Source: Thermodesulfobacteriota bacterium (lineage in GTDB: Bacteria > Desulfobacterota > BSN033 > UBA1163). Taken from it: 6,027 bases of DNA. This document shows positions 1-5,954 of the stretch, one piece after another. The stretch covers positions 1-6,027 of the forward strand of contig JASEIE010000242.1 of NCBI GenBank assembly GCA_030024065.1. The letters are read 5' to 3'. The position numbers and the translations under genes are program-made. A model generated the notes under the pieces. The model saw only the letters and a list, made by a program, of their open reading frames with translations, did no database searches and was not told where the DNA came from. Position 1 is the first letter of the stretch. Every line of letters begins with the position of its first letter.

Positions 1-604
1 TGAAGGGACAGTTCATCTGGCTGTGGTGGACCCGGAGGTAGGGGGGCCAAGGGACCCCATTCTCATTGTAACGGATCATTTCTTCTTCGTAGGTCCTGAC
101 AACGGCCTCTTAACCTTGGTTCTCCATCAAGAGAAAGTTAAAGAGGCGTTTAAGCTAACCGAGAAACGTTTCTTTCTTCCGAAGCTGAGCAATACCTTTC
201 ATGGCAGAGATCTCTTTGCACCGGTAGCGACCCATCTGACATTAGGCATTTCACCCAAGGCTTTTGGAAGAAGGATTGATTCATGGAAGACCTTAGAGTT
301 CCAAAGACCACTGGTAGAAGACAGGGGCATGATAGGCAAGGTGATCCATATCGATTCATTTGGAAATCTCATTACCAACATCGGTGAGAAAGATCTCGAT
401 CATTTTGTCGGAAAGCTTCCTTTCCATATTCGGATAGGAAAAAGGAGAATCGAGGGAACTCGAAAAGGATACTGGGAAGCTGAAAGAGGGGGCCTATTGG
501 CCTTGATCGGGAGCAGTGGGCTTCTGGAAATCTCTGTTAATGAGGGGAATGCCCAAAACGTTTTGAAAGTGAAGAGGGGAGGTCCAATTACAGTAATCAT
601 TTAG
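1..604 (+). CDS. SAM hydrolase / SAM hydroxide adenosyltransferase (SAM_HAT, former DUF62), 5'-truncated by window edge
   Basis: The reading frame is open from base 2 and has no start in the window; 200 residues are visible. Proteins of this family cleave S-adenosylmethionine with water or hydroxide to adenosine and methionine, and share a fold with SAM-dependent halogenases. Seen in the sequence (numbered from base 2): VVDPEVGG with Asp10, Arg17 seven residues on, GPDNG at 31-35, and TFHGRD with His67. These match the Asp-Arg-His triad known for the archaeal family member PH0463. IDSFGNLITNI at 117-127 and LIGSSGLLEISVNEGNA at 168-184 are the C-terminal domain signatures. By comparison with PH0463 about 55-60 N-terminal residues lie outside the window. 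The family usually has DPGVG where this protein has DPEVG. The GTG at base 23 is not the start, because conserved sequence precedes it. The stop TAG is the first triplet of the palindromic array at 602-675. The aminotransferase follows 87 bases downstream on the same strand and may be cotranscribed. Confidence 0.93.
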   Translation, partial: EGTVHLAVVDPEVGGPRDPILIVTDHFFFVGPDNGLLTLVLHQEKVKEAFKLTEKRFFLPKLSNTFHGRDLFAPVATHLTLGISPKAFGRRIDSWKTLEFQRPLVEDRGMIGKVIHIDSFGNLITNIGEKDLDHFVGKLPFHIRIGKRRIEGTRKGYWEAERGGLLALIGSSGLLEISVNEGNAQNVLKVKRGGPITVII

Positions 605-675
605 CTAATAGCCGATGGCCAATAGCGAATAGGAAAACCATATGCTATATGCCATAAGCCATTTGCCATTAGCCA
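602..675. repeat. Palindromic array of 7-base units (5 + 5) between SAM hydrolase and aminotransferase
   Basis: The left arm reads as five consecutive heptamers: TAGCTAA, TAGCCGA, TGGCCAA, TAGCGAA, TAGGAAA (602-636). After a four-base centre the right arm reads TATGCTA, TATGCCA, TAAGCCA, TTTGCCA, TTAGCCA (641-675). Each right unit is roughly the reverse complement of a left unit; I count about 24 of 35 positions paired, more if G-U pairs are allowed. The first heptamer contains the stop codon of the SAM hydrolase, and the last ends 16 bases before the aminotransferase ATG. The function is unknown. It could be a mobile miniature repeat or an RNA hairpin within the transcript. There is no T-run after it, so it is not a standard terminator. 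Confidence 0.8.
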
Positions 676-691
676 TCAAGGGGAGTAGATC

Positions 692-1834
692 ATGATTTCA
701 ACCAAGGCGCAGGGGATTCCTCCATTCATTGTGATGGACGTCTTAGAAAAAGCCCAGGAACTGGAGAGAAAAGGGGAACATATCATCCATCTCGAAGTGG
801 GAGAGCCGGACTTCGATACCCCGGAATGTATCAATGAGGCAGGTTATCGCGCGATCTGTGAAGGAAAGACCCATTACACGCACAGCATGGGGTTGATCGA
901 ATTGAGGGAGGCGATTGCAGAAGATTACTGGAAGAAGTATCGTGTCAAGGTCTCGGCTGAACAGATCCTCGTGGCATCGGGGACTTCTCCCGCCCTTCTG
1001 CTTCTCTTCTCCGCTCTATTGGAGTCCGGTGACGAAGTCATCCTTTCCAATCCCTATTACCCCTGCTATCCTAATCTCATCCGATTCGTGGACGGAATCC
1101 CTGTCTTTGTAGAGGTGCTGGAAGAAGAGGGGTTTCAATACCTTCCCGAAATGATGAAGGAAAAGCTGAGCCCGAAGGTGAAAGGGATTATGATCAATTC
1201 TCCTTCCAATCCGACCGGAAATGTGATGTCCAAAGAGAGGATGGAGAAGATTGCCCATTTTTCTCATTATATCATCTCCGATGAGATCTACCACGGACTG
1301 GTCTATGAGGGAGAAGCACATTCGATTCTTGAGTTCACGGACCGAGCCTTTGTCATCAATGGTTTTTCAAAACTTTATGCAATGACCGGCTGGAGACTGG
1401 GATATGTGATCGCACCCAAAGAGTTTATCCGGCCCATGCAGAAGATTCAGCAAAACCTCTTCATCTCCGCCAGCTCTTTTTCGCAGTGGGCGGCTCTGGC
1501 GGGTCTGAGAGATGCGGAAGAGGATGTGCAGAAGATGAGAGCGACCTATGATCAACGGCGCCGATATCTAATCCCAAGGCTTAAAGAGCTGGGGCTTGGA
1601 ATCACGGTGGAACCCACAGGAGCATTCTACATTCTGGCCAATGCCAAGCGGTTTTCTAAGGATTCCTACCGTCTGGCTTTTGATATCTTACAGGAGGCAA
1701 AGGTGGGCGTGGCGCCGGGAATAGATTTCGGAAGCAATGCCGAGGGATATCTTCGATTCTGTTATGCCAATTCCATGGAAAATATTGCGGAGGGAATGAA
1801 CCGGCTGGAAAGGTATTTGAAACGTTATAAATAA
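692..1834 (+). CDS. Class I/II PLP-dependent aminotransferase (aspartate/aromatic type)
   Basis: A 380-residue cytoplasmic fold-type I PLP enzyme that moves an amino group between an amino acid and a 2-oxoacid. Seen: GEPDFDTP (37-44) near the N-terminus, SNPTG with Asn173, SDEIY with Asp197 and Tyr200 contacting the cofactor, the Schiff-base lysine Lys227 in NGFSKLYAMTGWRLGY, Arg235, and Arg355 in YLRFCYA, which corresponds to the arginine that binds the substrate alpha-carboxylate. Length is normal for subgroup I-gamma. The stretch from SNPTG to SDEIY is about four residues shorter than in Thermus-type aspartate aminotransferases. Substrate cannot be fixed from sequence: aspartate, alanine, branched or aromatic amino acids are all possible. 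The ATG is preceded by GGGGAG at 680-685, six bases away, which supports this start. Upstream is the SAM hydrolase with a palindromic array between; downstream is the convergent gap. Confidence 0.93.
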   Translation: MISTKAQGIPPFIVMDVLEKAQELERKGEHIIHLEVGEPDFDTPECINEAGYRAICEGKTHYTHSMGLIELREAIAEDYWKKYRVKVSAEQILVASGTSPALLLLFSALLESGDEVILSNPYYPCYPNLIRFVDGIPVFVEVLEEEGFQYLPEMMKEKLSPKVKGIMINSPSNPTGNVMSKERMEKIAHFSHYIISDEIYHGLVYEGEAHSILEFTDRAFVINGFSKLYAMTGWRLGYVIAPKEFIRPMQKIQQNLFISASSFSQWAALAGLRDAEEDVQKMRATYDQRRRYLIPRLKELGLGITVEPTGAFYILANAKRFSKDSYRLAFDILQEAKVGVAPGIDFGSNAEGYLRFCYANSMENIAEGMNRLERYLKRYK

Positions 1835-1862
1835 AGCCAAGCGATTAGCGCGTGGCATACAG

Positions 1863-1947
1863 GGTCAACGTTTGAGGCCAAAAGAAATGCGAAGCATTTG
1901 GATGTCCAGCCTTTTGGCCTGTGTTAGCGGACGTATGACCAATTTTT
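1863..1947. repeat. Nested palindrome at the nfi break point; possible terminator of the aminotransferase gene
   Basis: Three nested inverted repeats share one axis. The outer arms are GGTCAACGT (1863-1871) and ACGTATGACC (1931-1940), which pair with one bulge. The middle arms are AGGCCAAAAG (1875-1884) and CTTTTGGCCT (1911-1920), a perfect 10-base match. The apical hairpin is AAATGC-GAA-GCATTT (1885-1899). Five T follow at 1943-1947, so on the + strand the whole could act as a terminator for the aminotransferase, whose stop is 29 bases upstream. The layered structure is richer than a plain terminator and resembles REP-like or small structured elements; no family was recognised. Confidence 0.7.
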
Positions 1948-1967
1948 AAGCAGCCTTTAAAGAATCT

Positions 1968-2141
1968 TCATTTTGGACAATAATTTTCGGATTTACATTT
2001 TTGGGCGGAATAGGCAACATCTCCTCCCCCAATGGTCTTCAGGCAAGAGAAGGTCTTCTTCAGGGTGAGATGGTCTTTTAAATTCTCTTGGATCCGAATG
2101 GCCTCTTCAATGCTGACTTCCCAGGAATGGAGTGGCTTCAT
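1968..2141 (-). pseudogene. nfi: Truncated endonuclease V (nfi), N-terminal 57 codons only
   Basis: Leftward from ATG at 2141 the frame reads MKPLHSWEVSIEEAIRIQEN, then about 15 less conserved residues, then TIGGGDVAYS (36-45), then a short tail and TGA. This follows the start of endonuclease V, for example the T. maritima pattern LHRWDLPPEEAIKVQNEL leading to VAGVDLS, with the same spacing. Asp41 corresponds to the first metal-binding catalytic Asp of that enzyme, which cuts DNA or RNA at deaminated bases (inosine). Intact proteins are roughly 210-230 residues; everything after the first catalytic segment is missing, including the other acidic residues, so no activity is expected. Homology ends near base 2007 and the last 12 residues look unrelated. 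A GAAGG directly abuts the ATG, too close for a normal ribosome site, and an in-frame TGA lies just upstream. It sits between the nested palindrome (1863-1940) and the octamer palindrome (2159-2239). The identification is from memory of the family. Confidence 0.75.
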
Positions 2142-2158
2142 CCTTCAAAAAGGGGCCG

Positions 2159-2239
2159 AGGATTCAAGGATTCAAGGGTTCAAGGGTTTATTTTTAGGGA
2201 TTTCACTTGACCACTTGAACCCAGGATTCCTTGAGCCCT
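2159..2239. repeat. Palindromic array of 8-base units (4 + 4) next to the stop of the binding-protein-like gene
   Basis: The left arm is four consecutive octamers: AGGATTCA, AGGATTCA, AGGGTTCA, AGGGTTTA (2159-2190). After a 17-base centre (2191-2207) the right arm is TGACCACT, TGAACCCA, GGATTCCT, TGAGCCCT (2208-2239). Right units are degenerate reverse complements of left units (5 to 7 of 8 matching per pair), giving a 32-base-pair imperfect stem. The array ends four bases from the stop codon (2244-2246) of the leftward gene, so it would form the 3' hairpin of that transcript. It has the same plan as the heptamer element at 602-675 but a different unit and period. Confidence 0.8.
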
Positions 2240-2243
2240 TCTA

Positions 2244-4022
2244 TTAGGGCGAAAAGTGTTCGATTTGGCCGTTTTTAACTCTTAGAATCGAGAGTGTTCG
2301 AATGGCTTTGCCATCTTCGCCAAACCCCTTTAAACCCGAAACCCCCTGAAAGTGATGGATCTTTCGTAATTCTTCCTTCAGTTCAGAAGGAGTGGAGGGG
2401 GATTTGGATTGTAGTATCTCCCTCAGGAATCTTGCCCCGTCAAAACAGATGGCTTCAAGGGTTTCTGGCTGACTCTGGCACTCCTTTTGAAATTCATCAA
2501 CAAAAATTTTTGCCGAAGCGTCTCTTCTAAAAAAGGCATCGACAAAGATCGCTCCCTCTGCGGCTTTTCCGGCAACAGAGATGAGGCCCGGACCATTCCA
2601 TGCATTCGTTCCCAGAAAAGTGGTTCCCCTGATATCGTAATAAGCCATCTGAGAGAGGATCGTTCCCACGCGATCATGGGTGTCCGGAATAAAAAGACCG
2701 TCCACAGAGAGACCCTGTTTAAGTTCTTCTTCTTTTTTCTTTGTCCCATCCTCCTTCTGGATAGCCACCACCTTAAAAAACCCTTTGATCTCCTGACGAA
2801 AATCTGTCTGTTCCTCCTGATAGACGACCGCACCTATGACTTTTCCGCCCATCCGGGCGACCTCTTGATTGAAGAGGTTCTTGAAATGGAATCCATAGGG
2901 CGAGTTGGGATAAAAGATGGCAAAGGTGCGAAGCTCCAGTTCTTTGATAGCAAAGGCAACGAGGGTCTGAATCTGTTCCAGCGGGGTCAATGAATTCTGG
3001 AAAACGAAGTCTCCTTTTACAGAAGAAGGTTCTTTTTGGGAGAGACTGAGCAGGGGAACTTTGAGCTGTTGAGCTTTTCTGGCCGTTCTGTCCACCGTGG
3101 CGCTGAGGAGGGGGCCGAGAATGGCAATGACCTTTTCTTTGTTCACCAGGTCCTCCACTGCCTTTTCAGCCTCTGAAGGACTTCCCTTTGAATCACGGAT
3201 CACTAATGAGATGAGGGGATTATTTTCTCGAACTTTTTTTTCCCTTAAGGCCAAACGAATTCCCTGAAGGGCTTTTTCCCCGAAAGGTTTATGGATTCCA
3301 CTTAAAGGGAGAATGGCGCCGACTGAATATTTTGATTTGATGGTGGAAGGAATTGTTTCGGATAGTTCTTTCGCCATAGACCCGTAGTCTATCCCAGGAT
3401 ACTCTCTTTCCAGTTCCATCAACATCTTTTTGGCAAGGTGGTCGTATCCCCCTCTCTTTGCCATCTGGGCCAGTCTCAATTTTGCATAGCCCCCTGCATA
3501 GGCGCCCCGGTGGATGGATTCGATCTGATTTAGCTCTTCTTCTGTATCATAGGTTTCAATGATGGATCTTATCTTCTTTTTCAATTCTTCATGGGGTTGT
3601 CCCGTGACGAGAAGGCTTTTCCCATACCATATAAGAGCATTGGGCCGATCCTTCGATTCGAAATAGTTGTCCCCGAGGAGAGTGAAGAGTTGAGCCATTC
3701 TTGCTGGAGCCAGAAAGGTGGGAATCAAGTCATTGAGGGTACGAATTGCATCTTTATGTTTCTTAAGCTGTGTATAGCAGATCCCCATTCTGAATTTTGC
3801 TTCGTTTAAAAGAGGGCTTTGGGGATGATCAGCGATCAATCTCTTGAAACGCCACAGGGCTTTTTCTATTTCTCCCTTTCCGAAGAGAATCTCTCCTTCT
3901 CGGAAGAGAAGAGAATCTCCGGGAGGAGCAGACTGGAGTTGGGACAGAACAAGGCTCTGAATGAAAAGAAGAAAGAGAAAAGAGAGGATCAACCTTTTTC
4001 CTCTACTCCTTTTGAGGCTCAT
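2244..4022 (-). CDS. Exported TPR plus periplasmic-binding-fold protein (LpoA-like / Peripla_BP_6)
   Basis: A 592-residue protein. Residues 1-32 are a signal peptide: basic MSLKRSRGKR, a hydrophobic run LILSFLFLLFIQSLVL, then SQLQSA. There is no lipobox cysteine, so it should be a soluble periplasmic protein. Residues about 36-220 hold TPR-like helical pairs (GEIEKALWRFKRLIADHP, KHKDAIRTLNDLI, a GDNYFESKDRPNALIWYGKS stretch). Residues about 231-590 are a type 1 periplasmic binding fold: YSVGAILPLSG, IRDSKGSPSEAEKAVEDLV, VIAILGPLLSATV, VPLLSLSQ, YPNSPYG, DGLFIPD. TPR plus this fold is the layout of LpoA, the lipoprotein that activates penicillin-binding protein 1A, and relatives are often named penicillin-binding protein activator or branched-chain amino acid binding protein. 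Ligand and partner are not determined. A lysine- and glutamate-rich insert lies at about 424-437. ATG 4022 was chosen over an upstream in-frame start at 4082 because it gives a proper signal peptide. It overlaps the end of hpt by 20 bases and has no clear ribosome site, which suggests translational coupling. Confidence 0.85.
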   Translation of the reverse strand: MSLKRSRGKRLILSFLFLLFIQSLVLSQLQSAPPGDSLLFREGEILFGKGEIEKALWRFKRLIADHPQSPLLNEAKFRMGICYTQLKKHKDAIRTLNDLIPTFLAPARMAQLFTLLGDNYFESKDRPNALIWYGKSLLVTGQPHEELKKKIRSIIETYDTEEELNQIESIHRGAYAGGYAKLRLAQMAKRGGYDHLAKKMLMELEREYPGIDYGSMAKELSETIPSTIKSKYSVGAILPLSGIHKPFGEKALQGIRLALREKKVRENNPLISLVIRDSKGSPSEAEKAVEDLVNKEKVIAILGPLLSATVDRTARKAQQLKVPLLSLSQKEPSSVKGDFVFQNSLTPLEQIQTLVAFAIKELELRTFAIFYPNSPYGFHFKNLFNQEVARMGGKVIGAVVYQEEQTDFRQEIKGFFKVVAIQKEDGTKKKEEELKQGLSVDGLFIPDTHDRVGTILSQMAYYDIRGTTFLGTNAWNGPGLISVAGKAAEGAIFVDAFFRRDASAKIFVDEFQKECQSQPETLEAICFDGARFLREILQSKSPSTPSELKEELRKIHHFQGVSGLKGFGEDGKAIRTLSILRVKNGQIEHFSP

Positions 4023-4545
4023 TCGGCATGACACAGTAGATTTCAGGGAGGTTACGGTAGGCTTCATTGAAGTCAATCCCATACCCTACGACAAAAACAT
4101 CCTCAATCTCTTTCCCCAGGTAGCCAGCCTCAACGCTTACTTCTCTCCGGGATTTTTTATTCAGCAGAGCACAGATCTTTATGGAGCGGGGGTTCGAAAG
4201 AGCCAGGCGGTCTTTCAGGAACTGGAGAGTTCGACCACTATCGACGATATCCTCAACGATGAGAACATCTTTCCCCTCAATGGGGATTTCGATATCTTTG
4301 GCGATTTCAACCAGACCGGAGCTTTTCATTCCTGGGCCATAGCTGGCCAGCCTCACAAAATCGATTTGGACAGGGATCCGGAGATGGCGAATCAGATCGG
4401 AGAGAAACATAAAGGCGCCCTTCAGAATACAGACAAGGATCAGTTCCTTTCCGACATAATCCCGGGAAATTTGGTCCGCCAAACTTTTTACGATTGAGGC
4501 GATCTCCTCTGCAGTGAGCAGGCGATTCAGATGTTGCTGATCCAT
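4003..4545 (-). CDS. hpt: Hypoxanthine phosphoribosyltransferase
   Basis: A 180-residue cytoplasmic purine-salvage enzyme that joins hypoxanthine (often also guanine) to PRPP to make IMP or GMP. Seen: LKGAFMF (41-47) with the PRPP-contacting loop Lys42-Gly43, the flexible-loop motif ASYG (67-70), the PRPP signature VLIVEDIVDSGRTL (94-107) with Glu98, Asp99 and the catalytic Asp102, Lys130 and Lys131 in the purine-binding strand region, and VGYGIDFNEAYRNLPEI (153-169) near the C-terminus. Length is typical for bacterial Hpt (about 175-185). The ATG at 4545 has only a weak GAG upstream. One end of the ~205-base inverted-repeat element lies 9 bases before it, so promoter and leader probably lie inside or beyond that element. 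The 3' end overlaps the exported binding-fold gene by 20 bases. Confidence 0.96.
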   Translation of the reverse strand: MDQQHLNRLLTAEEIASIVKSLADQISRDYVGKELILVCILKGAFMFLSDLIRHLRIPVQIDFVRLASYGPGMKSSGLVEIAKDIEIPIEGKDVLIVEDIVDSGRTLQFLKDRLALSNPRSIKICALLNKKSRREVSVEAGYLGKEIEDVFVVGYGIDFNEAYRNLPEIYCVMPNEPQKE

Positions 4546-4554
4546 AGGCTCAGA

Positions 4555-4760
4555 AAATAAAAGTCTAACGGTAAGGGTAACGAGACCCGTATCGTTAAAT
4601 TGAAATTGACGTTTATCGTTGTCGAAGCTCGTATCGAGACTCGTTAATAGAAACTGGATGCTCGAGCTTCGTTTTCCGAGTTTCTTGCTTCGATACCAGC
4701 CTCGTCACCGTAAACCTATTTTCTTGTTTTGTAGCCTTAACCCTTACCCACAGACTATTT
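4555..4760. repeat. About 205-base MITE-like element with ~25-base terminal inverted repeats
   Basis: The left end (4555-4580) carries AAAATAAAAGTCT then AACGGTAAGGGTAA. The right end (4737-4760), reverse-complemented, reads AAAATAGTCT then GTGGGTAAGGGTTAA. The ends match with small gaps. Further in, ACGAGACCCGTATCG (4580-4594) pairs with CGATACCAGCCTCGT (4691-4705) at 12 of 15 positions, and CGAAGCTCG (4623-4631) pairs perfectly with CGAGCTTCG (4663-4671). The element is therefore a long imperfect palindrome with no credible coding frame. It fills most of the hpt leader. No target-site duplication was evident by eye. It could be a miniature transposon or a structured leader. Confidence 0.72.
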
Positions 4761-4772
4761 TCATGGTTCGTG

Positions 4773-4804
4773 CCTGCCTGCCCCACAAGGCCTCGGTAGA
4801 CAGG
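4773..4804. other. GC-rich hairpin 3' of the UPF0173 hydrolase gene
   Basis: CCTGCCTGCC (4773-4782) faces GGTAGACAGG (4795-4804) across a 12-base loop. Eight pairs are Watson-Crick, one is G-T and one is a mismatch. It lies 23 bases past the stop of the leftward UPF0173 gene. No T-run follows on either strand, so it is a 3' stem-loop rather than a proven intrinsic terminator. Confidence 0.5.
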
Positions 4805-4827
4805 GGGGACAAATCCGTCATCAAAGA

Positions 4828-5484
4828 TTACAGGGCGTGTTCCAGGACAACAATTTCCATCTGCTGGGGCAAAGTCCCTTGATCGAAAGCCAACTCGCTC
4901 TTACCGGATCGTTTCGGATTTGGCTTTCCTTTCAGAAAATCTTCAACCGGCACAATGGGAAACCCGACCTTCTCCGTCTTGAAGTGCATGGGGATGAGGA
5001 TTTTAGGCCGAACCTGTTCTGCGACACGGGTAGCCTCTTGGGGATCAATCGTGAAAAATCCACCTACAGGGATGAGAAGGATGTCCACAGAACCGATCTC
5101 GGCCAACTCCTTTTCGCTCAGGATGTGTCCCAGATCACCCAGGTGACAGACCCGAATGCCATCCACATTGAGGACGAAGATGGTGTTTGTCCCTCGCTCA
5201 CTTCCTTTAGAAGGGTCGTGATAAGTTGCAATGCCCCTTATAGAAATTCCCTTAACTGTTTTTGGACCACTGCCCTTCACCACCTGAGGAGATCCGGGCA
5301 GGCTTTTTATATCATTGTGGTCCGCATGGTCGTGACTGGTGATGGCGATATCCGCCTGGTCATTAATCTTTCCGTAGGAAAGTTGGCCTCCGAAGGCTCC
5401 AGGTTCATAAGGGTCGAGGATAATTTTCACCCCCTTATCAGAGGTGATCAGAAAGGCTGCATGTCCGTAATATTTGATCTTCAT
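4828..5484 (-). CDS. UPF0173-type metal-dependent hydrolase (metallo-beta-lactamase fold)
   Basis: A 218-residue cytoplasmic protein of the metallo-beta-lactamase superfamily, in the UPF0173/UlaG-like branch. Seen: MKIKYYGHAAFLI at the N-terminus, LDPY (23-26), the metal motif SHDHADHND with His51, His53, Asp55 and His56, TYHD with His89, HLGDLGH with Asp117 as the bridging acid, and PMHFKT with His167. These supply a full set of two-metal ligands, so an active hydrolase is expected. The substrate is unknown; RNA, cyclic nucleotide, lactone and phosphodiester hydrolysis all occur in the superfamily. The ATG is preceded by GAGGAGGT (5496-5489) at good spacing, which fixes the start. It lies 91 bases downstream of the thiamine-binding gene on the same strand and may share its promoter. 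It has no signal peptide. Confidence 0.93.
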   Translation of the reverse strand: MKIKYYGHAAFLITSDKGVKIILDPYEPGAFGGQLSYGKINDQADIAITSHDHADHNDIKSLPGSPQVVKGSGPKTVKGISIRGIATYHDPSKGSERGTNTIFVLNVDGIRVCHLGDLGHILSEKELAEIGSVDILLIPVGGFFTIDPQEATRVAEQVRPKILIPMHFKTEKVGFPIVPVEDFLKGKPNPKRSGKSELAFDQGTLPQQMEIVVLEHAL

Positions 5485-5503
5485 AGAAACCTCCTCATTA
5501 AGG

Positions 5504-5556
5504 GAATTGCGGATTTCGGAATGGGGAATGATTCTTCTATTGATTGCCTGAAATCC
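5504..5556. repeat. Weak 7-base-period tract with a 7-base inverted pair
   Basis: Four consecutive heptamers GAATTGC, GGATTTC, GGAATGG, GGAATGA occupy 5504-5531. GGATTTC (5511-5517) is the exact reverse complement of GAAATCC (5550-5556), but the right arm shows no clear array. It may be a decayed relative of the heptamer element at 602-675. It lies between the thiamine-binding gene and the UPF0173 gene. Confidence 0.4.
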
Positions 5557-5575
5557 AGCATCGATTGATGAATGA

Positions 5576-5884
5576 CTATCGTCTCCTCAACTTACGTTGA
5601 ACCGCTTTTTTCTTTCCTTCCATGGTTCCTTTCTTATCCCGTCGGTCGTCAATCCTTATAATGGTCAGAACCCGTTTGGCCCCTTTTCGAAACGGGGTTT
5701 CATGCATCTTCATCACCACACGCATGAGATCCTTCAGATCACCTTCAATATTCGTTCCCATTGAGGTCAGTTCGTGTTTGATCTTCTTCTCTTTTTGTAA
5801 GATGCTTACACATTCCGCTACATAAAAGCTGAGACTTGTACCTACGGTTCCGATTGGAACAACGCTGACATCGAGAATGGCCAT
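5576..5884 (-). CDS. MTH1187-family thiamine-binding protein (UPF0045, former DUF77)
   Basis: A 102-residue cytoplasmic protein. Seen: MAILDVSVVPIGTVGTSLSF at the start, HELTSMGTNIEGDL in the middle, and MHETPFRKGAKRV followed by TIIRIDDRRDKKGTMEGK near the end. These are the conserved blocks of the family, which forms a ferredoxin-like fold, assembles as tetramers and has members shown to bind thiamine or its derivatives. Whether this copy stores, carries or senses thiamine is not known. The start was set at ATG 5884 because AGGAGGTG (5898-5891) sits six bases upstream; an alternative GTG at 5893 falls inside that ribosome site. The C-terminus is very basic (KKKAVQRKLRRR). It is the first gene of a leftward run and has its own promoter. 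Confidence 0.93.
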   Translation of the reverse strand: MAILDVSVVPIGTVGTSLSFYVAECVSILQKEKKIKHELTSMGTNIEGDLKDLMRVVMKMHETPFRKGAKRVLTIIRIDDRRDKKGTMEGKKKAVQRKLRRR

Positions 5885-5890
5885 AAGATT

Positions 5891-5898
5891 CACCTCCT
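5891..5898 (-). promoter_or_regulatory. Strong ribosome binding site of the thiamine-binding gene
   Basis: AGGAGGTG on the minus strand, six bases before ATG 5884. It is close to the full anti-Shine-Dalgarno complement and decides the start in favour of 5884 over the GTG at 5893. Confidence 0.85.
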
Positions 5899-5924
5899 GA
5901 AGAATCTTGAAAACTAATTATTTA

Positions 5925-5954
5925 ATTATTACCATTGAGCCCATCTCTTGTCAA
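5925..5954 (-). promoter_or_regulatory. Sigma70-type promoter for the thiamine-binding gene
   Basis: On the minus strand a perfect -35 TTGACA (5954-5949) is followed after 18 bases by AATAAT (5930-5925), five of six matches to TATAAT, in an AT-rich stretch. Transcription would begin near 5915-5920, leaving about 30-35 bases of leader before the ATG. The -35 lies inside an inverted repeat TTGTCAA-TGTAT-TTGACAA (5948-5966), which could be an operator. No TPP riboswitch fits in so short a leader. Confidence 0.65.

Noticed and set aside
2032..2247. A 71-codon rightward open frame in the convergent gap
   Set aside because: It runs antisense to the endonuclease V remnant and then through the octamer repeat array; its content is explained by those.
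4023..4082. A 20-residue longer start for the exported binding-fold protein
   Set aside because: The extra residues are out-of-frame hpt sequence and would bury the signal peptide behind a polar leader.
4619..4882. An 87-codon rightward open frame between hpt and UPF0173
   Set aside because: It is made of the inverted-repeat element and the 3' end of the UPF0173 gene read backwards, with no ribosome site or domain.
4837..5568. A 243-codon rightward open frame opposite the UPF0173 gene
   Set aside because: It lies almost wholly antisense to a gene with complete metal-binding motifs and a strong ribosome site; its translation shows no recognisable domain.
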